NCBI GenBank assembly: GCA_024195585.1
Contig: SWBL01000183.1
Location: 1-64,000, forward strand
DNA length: 64,000 bases
Direction of reading: 5' to 3'
Source: Aureobasidium sp. EXF-3400
Lineage: Eukaryota; Ascomycota; Dothideomycetes; Dothideales; Saccotheciaceae
Shown: in pieces, positions 12,407 through 23,155 of the stretch
How the letters are laid out: every line of letters begins with the position of its first letter
How positions within the stretch are numbered: the stretch's first letter is position 1
Translations under genes and position numbers: made by a program
Notes under the pieces: model-generated
Told to the model about the DNA's origin: nothing
The model's database searches: none
Seen by the model: only the letters and a program-made list of their open reading frames with translations

Positions 12407-14014
12407 ATGCAGCAGCCAAACGCAACCTTGGCTTCGACCACTACCCAGGTACATCAAAATCACCAAGACGCGACAAACAATCCAAATGTCGATGCCGAAA
12501 AGACAGTCGGTACAGTGCTTGCTGGTACAGATCCTGAGCCCGCCTTCTCGGTTTTTACTCTTACGGAAAAGAAACTCATCGTCTTAACCATATCGTTCAT
12601 TGGCCTGGTGTCTCCACTATCAGGGAGCATATACTTCCCAGCTATCAACACACTTGCAAAGGACTTGAATGTCTCAACCTCAGACATCAACCTGACTGTA
12701 ACTACTTACCTGGTGAGTCGCTCGGCTTTTACTGGCGAAGCTCCAGACATTAACACTATACTCCAGATCTTTCAGGCCATTGGTCCAACCCTCTTCGGCA
12801 ATTTGTCTGATATTCACGGCAGAAGACCAGCCTATATCAGCTGTCTTACTGTCTCAATTGCGGCCAATGTCGCATTAGCCTGTCAAAGGTCATATCCTGC
12901 CCTACTGGTCCTTCGTTGTGTACAAAGCTCTGGCTCAGCAGCTACGGTCGCTCTAGCTCAAGCTGTGGTCGCCGACGTTTCAACAAGAGCAGAAAGAGGC
13001 AAGTGGGTCGCTTATGCAGGAATTTCCATGATGATGGGTCCTGCTTTAGGTCCTTTGGTTGGTGGATTACTGGATGCCTATCTTGGCTGGCCATCTATCT
13101 TTTGGTTCTTGGCTATATTCTCTGGAGCAATGTTGATGGTAACGCTCTGTCTCCTTCCCGAAACTTGCAGGCCTGTCGTTGGAAACGGATCTGTTCCACC
13201 ACAAAGATGGAACCGAACGTTGTGGTCATGTTTACGAAAGAAGGATGTTGCTGAGCAAACCGACACATTGCAGCGTTCGACCAAGAGGCCGAACCCGATT
13301 TCATCCCTTCTCATACTCTTCAAGAAAGAAGATGGCCTCATTCTGCTTTATGGAGCCTTTTTGTACGCCGGCTTCTACATTGTTCTCATCACCCTGACCG
13401 ACCAACTCTCGCAGCACTATGGCCTGAATACTGTGCAAATTGGTCTCTGCTACTTGCCCTTCGGTGTCGGATGTATGGCCTCACGCTTCTCCATTGGTAT
13501 ACTTCTAGACCGCAATTACAGACGTCTTGCACGTCAGCTCGACCCGCCTGGCGAATCTAATCCCAACGCCAGAGAGTCCGACGCCTTCCCCATCGAGAAG
13601 GCTCGTCTACAAATCGGCATTCCGGCGGTTCTTGCCTCGGCCATTGTCACCATAACCTATGGCTGGGTCTTGTACTATAAGACGTCCTTAGCAGGCCCTC
13701 TGATCATGTTGTTCTTCGTCGGCAATTTCACCACGGGAGCGTTCAATGTGTTTGGTACCCTTATTGTCGATATCAACTTGCACCAGCCAGGCACAGCAGC
13801 CGCAGCAAACAATCTGGCCAGATGTGGAATGGGTGCGGCTTTCACAGCCTTCGCACAACCTTTAGTGAACGCTATCGGAATTGGGTGGGCGAGCGTTGCG
13901 GTTGCTGTTCTCTGGATTCTGGCAACGCCTTGTCTGTTTGCAGTCATGAGATGGGGACCCAAGTGGCGCGCTGCAGAGAAACTCAAGTTAGAGCAAAGAA
14001 ATGGTAAGAAGTGA
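12407..14014 (+). CDS. MFS multidrug transporter, DHA1 (QDR/TPO-like) family
   Basis: A 12-helix proton antiporter of the major facilitator superfamily, probably in the plasma membrane and exporting drugs or small organic compounds. The substrate cannot be read from sequence. Likely exons are 12407-12712 and 12767-14014, giving 517 residues. The 54-nt intron is in frame and stop-free, so an unspliced message would still encode a 535-residue protein with 18 extra residues after helix 1. The N-terminus is hydrophilic, helix 1 reads GLVSPLSGSIYFPA, and the intracellular loop has GNLSDIHGRRPAY. The antiporter motif C reads GPALGPLVGGLL, and the central loop is long and basic. The retained-intron residues are not transporter-like, which supports splicing. 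Confidence 0.85.
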   Translation: MQQPNATLASTTTQVHQNHQDATNNPNVDAEKTVGTVLAGTDPEPAFSVFTLTEKKLIVLTISFIGLVSPLSGSIYFPAINTLAKDLNVSTSDINLTVTTYLVSRSAFTGEAPDINTILQIFQAIGPTLFGNLSDIHGRRPAYISCLTVSIAANVALACQRSYPALLVLRCVQSSGSAATVALAQAVVADVSTRAERGKWVAYAGISMMMGPALGPLVGGLLDAYLGWPSIFWFLAIFSGAMLMVTLCLLPETCRPVVGNGSVPPQRWNRTLWSCLRKKDVAEQTDTLQRSTKRPNPISSLLILFKKEDGLILLYGAFLYAGFYIVLITLTDQLSQHYGLNTVQIGLCYLPFGVGCMASRFSIGILLDRNYRRLARQLDPPGESNPNARESDAFPIEKARLQIGIPAVLASAIVTITYGWVLYYKTSLAGPLIMLFFVGNFTTGAFNVFGTLIVDINLHQPGTAAAANNLARCGMGAAFTAFAQPLVNAIGIGWASVAVAVLWILATPCLFAVMRWGPKWRAAEKLKLEQRNGKK

Positions 14015-14161
14015 GGGATGCGGAGCTGCGTTTCACGACAATTTGTAGCAAGAGACCTTGCTTTGGCTCCCAGCTTGATGAAAAGAGTCAAACAGGCTGG
14101 AGAAATGCACGAAGGAGTCTGATACCAGAGGTGTGTGCGTTGGAGGCCATCAAGATGATAG
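14015..14161. other. 3' flank of the transporter gene
   Basis: No recognisable feature is seen. It leads into a region carrying copies of the dispersed repeat. Confidence 0.4.
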
Positions 14162-14230
14162 CTCTCGGTGGAACTCACCCTAGAACTTACCCTAGAGTTC
14201 GTTAGTATCGTGCATTCCTACAGCTACATT
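14162..14230 (+). repeat. Dispersed degenerate repeat, copy D
   Basis: This unit has the same order of elements as the units near 1 kb: CTCTCxxTGGA, then TATCGTGCATTCCTACAGCTAC. The stretch 14202-14227 matches 14423-14448 at most positions. No coding potential is seen. Confidence 0.4.
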
Positions 14231-14420
14231 GGACACATGTGGTTAAAAAGAGCTAAGAAAAGGGGCCACTTCTGGTGTGACGCTGTAGTAGCAGTCAGTC
14301 TAAATTTGATGCAGAAGTTTACCTAGACCATAGAATCACATGAAGAAATCTAAGAACAGAGATTTATCCGTTGGGAGCCACTAAAACACACTAGATCTCA
14401 GTAGATCTTACTCTGCTACT

Positions 14421-14490
14421 ATGTGGTATCATGCATTTCTACTGCTGCATGCGAGTGACTAACTCAGGGGTGGGGCAAAGAGTCGGGGAA
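14421..14490 (+). repeat. Dispersed degenerate repeat, copy E
   Basis: It contains GGTATCATGCATTTCTACTGC followed by a G-rich segment ending GGGCAAAGAGTCG. The unit inside the regulator intron (18336-18410) has the same arrangement, with GGGCAAAGACTCC. Confidence 0.4.
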
Positions 14491-14833
14491 TAGCCCCTAT
14501 ATGCTTAGGCCCTTCACACTCTATCCTCTTTACCCCTCAAAGATGTAAGGATGACTGAGTCCATCAAAATGCATGGTCATGTCGAAGAACAGAGCGCTAT
14601 CATAGAGAGCTCTATTAAGGTCTTTTGTTTCTAGCACATGGGACGAAGGCTGAGATGATGACAGGCAAGCACGGAAGACAAATATAAGGATTCAAAGCTC
14701 GAATTCCATTCAGATAAGGCAAAATAAGGTTAAAAGATGAAGACGACCCGACGGATACATCCAAGAAAGAAACTTCGACTATACCACTCCAATATGTTGT
14801 TTTGTCCAACTATACGTGCTCAGGCAGCTATAT
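14491..14833. other. 3' intergenic, no gene seen
   Basis: This includes the 3' flank of the LPMO gene. The 11-mer AGCACATGGGA at 14633-14643 also occurs at 1285 and 18378 in the repeat units. Confidence 0.4.
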
Positions 14834-15823
14834 TTAGAGGCACTGAGAGTAGTAGTCGTTGGAAAACTTGCAGGTGGTGCCGGACTCGCATTCTGTGGCT
14901 CCTGTGTAGCCCTTGCCGCCACACTGCTGGTATCTCTTAGAGGTGCCGCTGGTGGAGCCGCCAACAGAGCCAGTTGCAGTGGAAGCAGCGGTGCTGGGCT
15001 TGACAACAGTAGCCATGGTAGTAGGGTCGGCAGACGAAGCGGTGGTGGCGGGGACCTTGGCTGAAGCGCTGGAGCTAGAAGCGGGAGCAGCGGCAGCAGC
15101 AGAAGAGGCGGGTGCAGAATCAGATGAGCCGTTGCTGGGCCAAACGGCAGGGCCGGGGGGCTGGTAGTTCTCGGGGATGGGGTAGTAGATGCTCAACTCA
15201 AGGCTGTCTTCGTGACCAGTGTAGACACCAGGGATCTTGACAGTAGGCGAAGGCTTGGCGGTAGAGCTGCCAGAAACCTCGATCTGAGCGCAAGAGATGT
15301 AGAACTGGGCACCGCCGAAGGAAGAGGCACTGTGAAGACCGATGTGCTCAACACGGAGGAGGTATTGTCCAGCAGGGGTGTCCTTGGGGAGGTCAAATGT
15401 AACCTTGCTGAGGTGGTCGGCCTTGAAGGTAAGACCGTTGTCGCCGGGCTTGTTGGCACCCATGGTGAAGATCTTGAACCAGTTACCGGAGCCGTCATAT
15501 TCAGAAGCATCGCCATCGGCCTTGGACATGTAGACGTTGAGGGGGCCAGGGTGCTGGATAGGGGTGTCGAGAGCGAAACCAACAGTGTCACCAGGGGCAA
15601 CCTTGTAGGTCTTGGTCTGGGCACCGGTGTCGAGGCCACCAGCGTTGCAAACGAGGTCCTTGGAGGTGACATCGGTGACGGGAGAGTTCATGTTGCTGTT
15701 CTGGCGAACGTACTCGTACTCCTTGGTGACCTCGTCGCCAACAATGAGCGAAGTGAAGCGGTAGTGGGCCATTGCGGTCTGGGCCAGAGCGGCGGCAGCC
15801 ATAATAGTAGCAAAGGAACGCAT
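14834..15823 (-). CDS. AA9 lytic polysaccharide monooxygenase with CBM1
   Basis: A secreted copper enzyme that oxidatively cleaves cellulose or related glucans. The single exon encodes 329 residues. A signal peptide ends MAMA, so the mature protein starts at His20, the N-terminal half of the histidine brace. The second brace ligand is His91 (TPIQHPGPL). The axial tyrosine is Tyr175 in GAQFYISC, with His164 and Gln173 in the secondary shell as in AA9. A long Ser/Ala/Thr linker (about 200-290), likely O-glycosylated, leads to a C-terminal CBM1 of about 36 residues ([10 protein letters not shown], four cysteines) that binds crystalline cellulose. The enzyme appears complete. It is divergent from the zinc-cluster regulator gene. 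Confidence 0.95.
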   Translation of the reverse strand: MRSFATIMAAAALAQTAMAHYRFTSLIVGDEVTKEYEYVRQNSNMNSPVTDVTSKDLVCNAGGLDTGAQTKTYKVAPGDTVGFALDTPIQHPGPLNVYMSKADGDASEYDGSGNWFKIFTMGANKPGDNGLTFKADHLSKVTFDLPKDTPAGQYLLRVEHIGLHSASSFGGAQFYISCAQIEVSGSSTAKPSPTVKIPGVYTGHEDSLELSIYYPIPENYQPPGPAVWPSNGSSDSAPASSAAAAAPASSSSASAKVPATTASSADPTTMATVVKPSTAASTATGSVGGSTSGTSKRYQQCGGKGYTGATECESGTTCKFSNDYYSQCL

Positions 15824-16828
15824 CTTGGTGGATTTGATGTGTATACCGCTGGGGTCTTCTTGAAGAACGAAAGGTGTTTGAAAGAGTGACTTTTGGTTGG
15901 TAATTGAAGGACGACCAGCGACCAGAGTGAAAGTGAATGAGCGAAGAGGCTTGAATGCTTGGGAGGAACAAACAACTTGCGAGAAGGAAACTTATATACT
16001 TGACCTGCTCTGAGTACCCACAGCTGGGTGGGGATTATAAACTGGGATGCTCTGTTTCAGGATGGTTCGGTTATACTGTAAGCGAAGCGGCAGAATGTGG
16101 TCTGTTTCGTGTAAAAGCTTCAGCAATAGCAGTTCACTTGAGCCAAGCAACGTCCTCATGAGTGCATCTAGGCTAGAGAGCGTAGCGAAGCTAATTCATG
16201 TATATCCTCGAAATATTGTTGCCTTTCGTGGTTAGCTCTCTGCAGGCAGGCCACATGAGCAACCACGAAGGGCATTTGTGTCGAGTTGCGATGCATGGTA
16301 CAGCGCAGGACCTGTATGTTTGTCATGGTTCTCGAAGCGAGATTAGGAGATCACGCTCAGGGCGCATACACGGTTGATCATACCGCGATCGATGGACATG
16401 ATGCAGGACAGCGCGAAGAAAGATGTTTGGAGGAACTGGAGTGGAGAAACAGCGGCGGATGCCAAGCCTTGGCATCACGGCCCGTACCCGGAAGTGTGTT
16501 TCAGCCAGGAGAACGTCCACTCGCGCCCATCTCTAACAAGACATGGTGACCCACTGTGTTTTGTGAAGATTAACTTCTCTCTGCTAGATCCGGCGTTCGC
16601 TACGCTCGCATCTGGCCATCGATTGTGGTTGGGAAAAGACTTCGAAGCGAAGAGTGCGAGCCAACCACAGATTTGCCATTACCGCCAATGCTCGACGTGG
16701 TGCGCCTGAAGCATTCTGTTGTCAAGTTAATCTAGACCGTATATAGGAGTCATTAACGTAGTATGTGCGATGACTCTGCCACAAAAAGACATATTTGCTG
16801 ATGGCTGTTAAGTCCGCCACTGATAGTC
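15824..16828. promoter_or_regulatory. Divergent promoter region of the LPMO and zinc-cluster regulator
   Basis: This 1-kb interval lies between two divergent starts. On the minus strand a TATA-box match (AGTATATAAG, 16000-15991) lies about 170 nt before the LPMO ATG. Two matches to the CreA/Cre1 carbon-repression motif SYGGRG occur: CTGGGG at 15849-15854 and GTGGGG at 16028-16033. Such short motifs arise by chance, so repression by glucose is an inference that fits the enzyme class. No gene is seen in the interval. Confidence 0.45.
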
Positions 16829-19267
16829 ATGAACAAGAAGAAGGCATGCACCGAATGTAGGCAACAGAAGGTTCGTTCTATCATTATCAAGCGAAAATAA
16901 AAGATGCGTTCTGTGCTTATGAATCGCGACAGGCTAAATGCGATGCATATCTGAACCCAGGTGATGCTTGTTCACGATGTAAACGAGTCGGGTTGCAATG
17001 CACGATTTCCGATCCCTTCAAGAGAGAGAACAAACGCCAGTATGTGAGCACGCACATAACACTAAACACCTCGCTTATGTCTCTAAAGGAGATTGTCAGA
17101 GCTTGAGAAAGAGACAGACACTTTACGCAAGCGGCTTATGACAGAAGACTATCGATCAGGCGTCACCGAGCCCGTGCAAGCAGAGCGCCACGACCACTCT
17201 AATATACATTCTCATCCTGAAGCTTCAACAGCGAGATACTACCGTGTGTCCAGTGCAGCATCCCCTTCCCAAAGTCTTGGCTCGTTATCTCTTGCCACTC
17301 CTGCTCATGCGGCTAGAACTGCAACCTTGGATGGTCAAGCACTAACGACAACTTCTCGAACCTTGGACGGAGTAAACGTTATCGCCAATGACATCAATGG
17401 CATATTTGAATTGTACTTTCGAGAATATTCACCGTACCTACCCGTCCTCGACTCCAGGCTTTCACCTGATGCGTGTTACAATCAATCACCTGTACTATTC
17501 TGGATCATCATTGGAACTGCTTGCAGAAGCTACTCGCAGAATCCAACTCTTCTGAGCGCACTTGCAAGAGGTATCACTAACTTGGCGCTGTCATCTGTGA
17601 TTACCACTGGGTCACCCTTGCAGCGTGTTCAGGCGTTCTTATTACTAGTCACATGGCCTCTTCCCGACGCCGTCGAAACCAATCAGCAAGAGATCAACTA
17701 TGTCTTTGCTGGTATCTTACTGCATCTGGCGCAAAGAAGTGGGCTACATGTTCCCGCTGGCTCTGATGAGTTCTTCAGGGCCACGACGCCTAATCTTCCA
17801 GACATAGGCATAGCTCGTCGAACAGAAACATGGGTCTATATCGTTTTGACCTACCAGAGGTGATCTTACAAGCACTGCTACCGATTTTGTATGTTGCTGA
17901 TTTGTCTAGGACTTGCATGAGCAAAGGGTTCTTAGCGCGCACTTCGTTCGATATCTCTCCTGAGATGAGTCAAAGCCAGACTCGACAACAAACATTATCC
18001 TCAGCGCTCAAGCTCCGTCTCAAATGGCAAGATCTCTGTGTTCAATGTGGTTCTGCTGTGTCAGAAAATGGAATGCGTCATTTGACCCCAGATCAAGATC
18101 GCGCTCTATCAATCATTGTCAGAACGTATGATCTTCAGATCAGGGATTTAGAGTACACTGCTGCAGATGGTAAGTGCCTTACATCATGTACTAAAAGTCT
18201 ATGGCCTTCAGCCTTCCTCCACAATGGCATAGACCAGAAAGCACTTTACAACAAGGGGCGATTGCTTTCGGAAGCAGACATGTATCCAACGAGCCAGTGA
18301 TTTTACCTAGTCCTGTGGATGCTGCCAATTCTTGAAAAGCATCGTACATTTCTGCAGTGATACAGTCTACATAGTTTAGCACATGGGAGGGCTGGGCAAA
18401 GACTCCGAATCTTCACGTCTCTACCAACGCTCCATGGGCTAGCTGAGGCTCTATCATGAAGTGCATGTACTGACGTTTACTAGACTCGGACCGACTCGAA
18501 TGCAACATCGCCCAGCTTTACATCCGAAGTTTCTACTTTCTGAAGCAAGATAAGACATCGTATGCTACTAGCTTCGACAAGATTCAGCAAGTTGCCCGTC
18601 AGGTCATCGCTAGGGTAGAGAAACTCACACTCGGTGTGCCGAATCCTGTGTCGATACCAAGCTACGTTGTGAACGGTCTCCTCTTTGCCTCCTACGCACT
18701 CCTCCGCATTCTCAAATCATCCGTCCCTTTCCTCTCGGGAGAAAGCGAGGAAGCAAAATCGTCGCTCTTCGCTGCTATTGGCCTCTTGAAAAGCTATTCC
18801 GTTGACAACAATGACATGTGTTCTAAGTCATATACATGTCTTACAACACTCTGGAACAGTCCGAGGGCTTTCAAGAAAGCAGATGGAAGCGATATGTTGG
18901 AGCTAAGAGCAAGGAGTCGACTTAATGGCAGCCATGTCGTAGATGCCATTCTCTGGTGGAGAGAAGAGACTGATCTGCACTTCAGAAAGCAGATGCAGAC
19001 CCTAAAAAACAGCGCCCTAGGTATTCCTTCACACATTGATCTGTGAAATTTGACCAACACTGACTTTCTGAAGACCCAACAGATCCATTAAGACTGGGCG
19101 CTTCGTCTGGCTCAACAATTGAGAGCGAGCAACAACAATCAACAATGATGGACTTCGGAGACACGTCTTTGTTCGATTTCGATTACTTTATGGGAGGTGA
19201 TCTTTCTTTACCGCAAGATCTCTTGAACTTTCCAGGTCTAGATACTATGGCACCGAGCAATACATGA
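16829..19267 (+). CDS. Zn2Cys6 transcription factor, Leu3/War1-like
   Basis: A fungal DNA-binding regulator. Exons are 16829-16870, 16933-17039, 17089-17859, 17910-18169, 18484-19020 and 19083-19267, giving 633 residues. The zinc cluster has cysteines at 7, 10, 17, 27, 30 and 37 (CX2CX6CX9CX2CX6C), followed by a coiled coil (LSELEKETDTLRKRL). The middle homology region (WIIIGTACRSYSQNP, TWPLPD, AGILLHLAQRSGLHVP) resembles Leu3/War1-type factors. The C-terminus ends in an acidic/aromatic segment (SLFDFDYFMGG), a likely activation domain. The first intron has a weak donor (GTTCGT). The fourth intron (18170-18483, 314 nt) is five times longer than its neighbours and contains a dispersed-repeat unit. 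The target genes are unknown. Confidence 0.8.
18336..18410 (+). repeat. Dispersed degenerate repeat, copy F, inside an intron
   Basis: This unit lies in the 314-nt fourth intron of the zinc-cluster regulator. It reads AGCATCGTACATTTCTGCAG, then AGCACATGGGA (18378-18388, exact match to 1285-1295 and 14633-14643), then GGGCAAAGACTCC, close to 14474-14485. Confidence 0.4.
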
Positions 19268-19942
19268 AAAGGCAAGAAGCTGACTTCAGACAAAACATTC
19301 AGGTTTACAACAAGATTCCTATGTCTGCTGACCTCTATCTGTAATTCAGTTTTCCGTCCTCGTATGAATGTTCTCGGATCTTATCAAAGTCTTGTATGCC
19401 TTCATCAGCCGATCAAAAGTTGCCTCCTTTTTAACCTTTTCTTTCCATTGTTCTCTTTTGGCAACATGCGTACTGTAGTACTGTGAATTACCAAGCATAC
19501 ATGTCTAGACGATACAATACACATAACACTGGCGCGGTCAAAGTTTCTTTCTTGGACGTGTCAGTCGAGTCATCTGCACTTCTCGGCCTCTTTTGCTTTG
19601 TTCAAATCAGGCTCAAGATTTGATACTCATGTCATCTTCCGTACTTGTATATGCATCGTGATATCAAGGTCCAAGCTACATAACCGTAACGTTCTTATGG
19701 CTCTAGACGTAGCTGATCTCGGATCCATTTATACAATCAACGTAGTCCTTAACAGTGTCTATAACCACCGTCATTTGAATCTGCGCCTCATGGACCAGCA
19801 TCTACTATCTCCCCATATTGAAGCGGGCATACAAAGTCGTGGACGCAAGCCTAGACTATGCCCAGGCAAGAGATAATATTAGTAGACCAAGCCTCAACTG
19901 AATCATATCCTCCAAACTCTAGATTGAGAAGCATTAAGGGCG
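19268..19942. other. Convergent 3' intergenic region, no gene seen
   Basis: This lies between the ends of the regulator and IST1 genes. Only short unsupported reading frames are present. Confidence 0.45.
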
Positions 19943-20889
19943 CTACCTCTTCAGCTGAGCGAACCGCGCTGCCAGCTCATTCACATCTGGAATCTTGCCT
20001 CCAGGACCTGTTGTGTCTGGCTTGTTTGCCTTTACCATCTTAGCCGAAGGTTTGAGGTCTGGCGGTCCTGGTAACCTGATTCGAGGAGAGACGTTGTCGG
20101 TTGATGGACTCGGCGGCACCACACTGACAGGACTTTTGGGGCCCAGGTTGCGTGGAGGAGTAGCGGCGACCAACGGTTCTGTACCTTCTGGTGCTTCCAG
20201 AGCCGGCACCTTCTGTCCACCACTAGGGTTGTCATCATCGTCGTCGTCGCCATCCTGGTTGGCGGCCGCTTCTCTTGCCGCTAGACGACCCTTGGGCCAA
20301 TCGATGTTGTAGGCATCGGCGATGGTGGATAGATACGCCTCGACTAAGTCTGGTTTTGGTGGCTCGACCCTCAGGCGATCTAGCACGCGCTTCGCAACCT
20401 TGTCATCTTTGTTCTCGCTCGCATCCAGCACAAAGTCCTTGCCGAACTTCTCAGCCAACAGGGCCCTGACGTTGTGCAACTCCTTGACGTCTGTCCTCGG
20501 GGCCGCAAAGATGATACTTTTCACCGCCTCTTCAAGTCCTGCATCACACTCTTTGGCTTCCAACAAACCGGCTCGCGCGAGCAGCAGTTCGCAGTATAGC
20601 TCGAGGATCTCGAGTAGTTCGGTGGTCAGGTCGCTACGGATAATATTTTCGACGCGGATGCGGGCGGATTCATCTTTGCCTTGCTCGAGCAGCTGGGCCA
20701 TGGCGCGGCGTTGTTGTTTAGCGATTGCCGTGTCCTTTTGTTGTACCATGCGTAGGCGCGAAATGGACAGCTTGAGCTGCACTTTGAGCTTGTTCTGTTT
20801 AGGCACGCGCCCATTGTCAGTTCTTGTATTCTGTCTGCGATGTTAGGATTGTACTGCTTTCATACAACTAGGGTCGATGCTGGCGCCAT
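19943..20889 (-). CDS. IST1-like ESCRT-III regulator
   Basis: Ist1 binds ESCRT-III and the ATPase Vps4 at endosomes and regulates multivesicular-body sorting. The main exon (20794-19943) encodes the helical Ist1 core from NKLKVQLKLSISRLRMVQQKD through the ESCRT-like helical bundle. It then has an acidic and Pro-rich linker and ends with DVNELAARFAQLKR, a Vps4-binding MIM1-type helix as expected at the C-terminus of Ist1. A short first exon (20889-20866, MAPASTLV) joined by a 71-nt intron restores the usual N-terminus and gives 291 residues. An in-frame ATG at 20806 within the intron is an alternative but less typical start. Confidence 0.85.
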
Positions 20890-21559
20890 GACTAGGGTGT
20901 TGGTCAATCTGAGTGAGTGGTTGCCTGGTTGCGATGCGCGAGAACTTGAGCTGGTATGCATCGACCCCAGCCATCGTCTGACGTCTGCGGGGTCCGGCCA
21001 GACCCTATCCTCGTCTTCTCCTTCCTTTCTTGGCTGAATCAAACATACAAGTAGGCATATCAATCATACTCGTTTGGAGGAGGCTATTCACTGTCTGTGT
21101 AATATACTGTCGTTTGTAAATCCGCTAAAAATGTCCAACCTTGATGCGATTCCTGCCCAAATACGCCTTTCCATGTTTCCGCTCGCTAACGAGACTTGTC
21201 CAATGTTGCTCCATACAATCGCCCAAATTCTTTAACAAGGACATGAAGGAGAGAATAATTCTGATGACGAGGGCTCCGGTTCTCTCGTCCAGAAACCCGT
21301 TTTCGCATGTCGCATATCATCGGTACGGGCGTCATGGCCTGGGTGAATGAGCCATGGGTACTGCTGGCACAGGCGGTGCTGCTCCTGAATCGCTACGTGC
21401 TGTTTCGTATAGACTCTTGGAGCTATCAGAGTGGTCAGAATCATTCGGCGACATTCTGGGACTATGGCCGCTCACCTCTTTTTACTGCGTAAACTCGACA
21501 TACTCTTCTGTCTCACCATACTGAACATTTTGCGTAGACCTTTCTTCTCGCGTGGTGAT
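20890..21559. other. Intergenic, no gene seen
   Basis: This is the upstream flank of IST1 and the 3' flank of the FlbE-like gene. No recognisable element is seen. Confidence 0.45.
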
Positions 21560-22288
21560 TCAAGACTGGGGCTTGCTGTGGGCGCTGTCGTTACTGTAGG
21601 AGTACGCTGTATATGTTAGTCCATAACTTGGCTGCCATGTCTTGGGAAGCCTGAAGTATACTTCGCTGCTATTTCTGCTTTGCCTGCTACGCCTTGAACT
21701 CGTTGTGTCACTGTAATTGGTGTAGGTGGTCTCGGGCGTGGCTCCTCCGTTAATCACGCCTTCTTTGGACGATGCTGGTCGAGTATGCGCTGCTCCCCGT
21801 ACGGGCAGCTCGACCGGCACGACCGCACTTGTCGCGTAGGCTTCTTCCTCCTCTTCTTCCTCAGGACCCATGTCGGTGCGATCTTCATCCCCACAGACCA
21901 CCACAAACCAGCCAACCTTCTCGTCCGGCGCAAGCTTGTCCCTCAGTTCCATGAGTGCGTTCCATTGCTCATCACCTAGACCCTTTCCCCTGACTTCGTC
22001 TACTTCAATGCCCAATTTGACTTGCTCGCAGATGTCGGCAATGTATGCGTACGGCTGCGAACAGGCAGCTGGGGACTCATCGGTAGGATCGAATTGCTCC
22101 ACAAAGCGGAGGTTGGGCAGGGTTGCCATGGTCTGCGGCCACAGCTCGGTAAAGTTTTCGAGCAACGTCTCGGTCGTCGCAGGCGCGATGAGCCATTCCG
22201 CAGCTGCATCGTCGAGGTTCTGAAGAATGATATGGATGCGAATCAGCGGTCGCGGCCACCGAAATCCATGAATTAGATATGTTGGCAT
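21560..22288 (-). CDS. Conserved filamentous-fungal protein, possibly FlbE-like developmental regulator
   Basis: A single exon of 242 residues. The N-terminal half is well ordered and starts MPTYLIHGFRWPRPLIRIHI, followed by NLDDAAAEWLIAPATTETLL. This resembles a small protein family of filamentous ascomycetes that I associate, from memory only, with the conidiation regulator FlbE. The middle has an acidic Glu run (MGPEEEEEEEAY). The C-terminus is Ser/Thr/Tyr-rich and probably disordered. There is no signal peptide, transmembrane segment or enzymatic motif. If the assignment is right it would act in the signalling that starts asexual sporulation. The family link is tentative, whereas the reading frame is solid. 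Confidence 0.6.
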   Translation of the reverse strand: MPTYLIHGFRWPRPLIRIHIILQNLDDAAAEWLIAPATTETLLENFTELWPQTMATLPNLRFVEQFDPTDESPAACSQPYAYIADICEQVKLGIEVDEVRGKGLGDEQWNALMELRDKLAPDEKVGWFVVVCGDEDRTDMGPEEEEEEEAYATSAVVPVELPVRGAAHTRPASSKEGVINGGATPETTYTNYSDTTSSRRSRQSRNSSEVYFRLPKTWQPSYGLTYTAYSYSNDSAHSKPQS

Positions 22289-23155
22289 GGCGTGCGATTG
22301 ACGTGTCAGGGGATGCTCGAGCTGTGACCAGACACGGCTGACGTGATTTTGGAAGCGGGATGATATACGAAATTGACTTAGATGTCGGAGACGGTGGGGA
22401 GAGAAGAAGCACGAGTGATTGAAATGTCAAATAATTCGAGAGTGAGTCCCGCCAGTCTTGTGCTCTTGGTCTGGTAAAGTTGGGAAAAAAAGTATGTGAG
22501 ATTGCAAAGTGTCCGAGCCCCCTGCAATAAGCGGAGCGCTTGTTGGATGAGCCCCAGCGAAGTGACTTGGGTAGACAAAGGATGAGAGGAATGGCTGGGG
22601 CGGCCGCTGGAAGGAAGGTGTGACGCGGGCGGTCGATCCTCTTTCTCTGTCGCCGTTGGCAATTGGCGCGTCAAGTCGTGGATGTTGGCTTGAGAGCTGA
22701 GAGGTCCTCAGTCTTCGAGGAACAGCACAAAGAGGGAAGGACAGCGTAGGTCAGAGACACAAGAGCGGCAAAGGACAGTAAAGAGCGGGAGCCAAAAGCA
22801 CAGCGCAGTCTCACGAGGTAGCTCAGACTCGCGAAAGAAGAAACAGACACGAGTACAGGCTCCGCTCATGCAGGCACGTTTGGTTTTAGCAGTTTGCTGG
22901 ATTTGCGTTCGCGTTCCCGAGTCATCGTACAGTAGGCTTTACGAGCCCGCGCCGAACCGTTGCGCTCCACTCCTAAACGGAATGACGCCCGCTCGTCTCT
23001 CATTCGTCGCTTGTCATCTGATGCCGTTTCAGCTCACACGTCAAGCCACCGAAAAGCAAGGTGCTTTCTTTTGGCATAACGGCCACTGGAACAACTGTAA
23101 CAGACAGCTTTGTGACCTGCCTAAACCTCTCACAACCCTCACAACCCGCAACGCC
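22289..23155. promoter_or_regulatory. Divergent upstream region of the FlbE-like and CIR_N genes
   Basis: This 867-bp interval separates two divergent starts. The frame of the downstream gene stays open back to 22868, but the extra residues resemble nothing and look like 5' UTR. No specific site was identified. Confidence 0.4.

Noticed and set aside
22868..23155. 96-residue N-terminal extension of the CIR_N protein
   Set aside because: The frame is open, but the CIR_N domain begins exactly at the ATG at 23156 and the extra residues look like translated 5' UTR.
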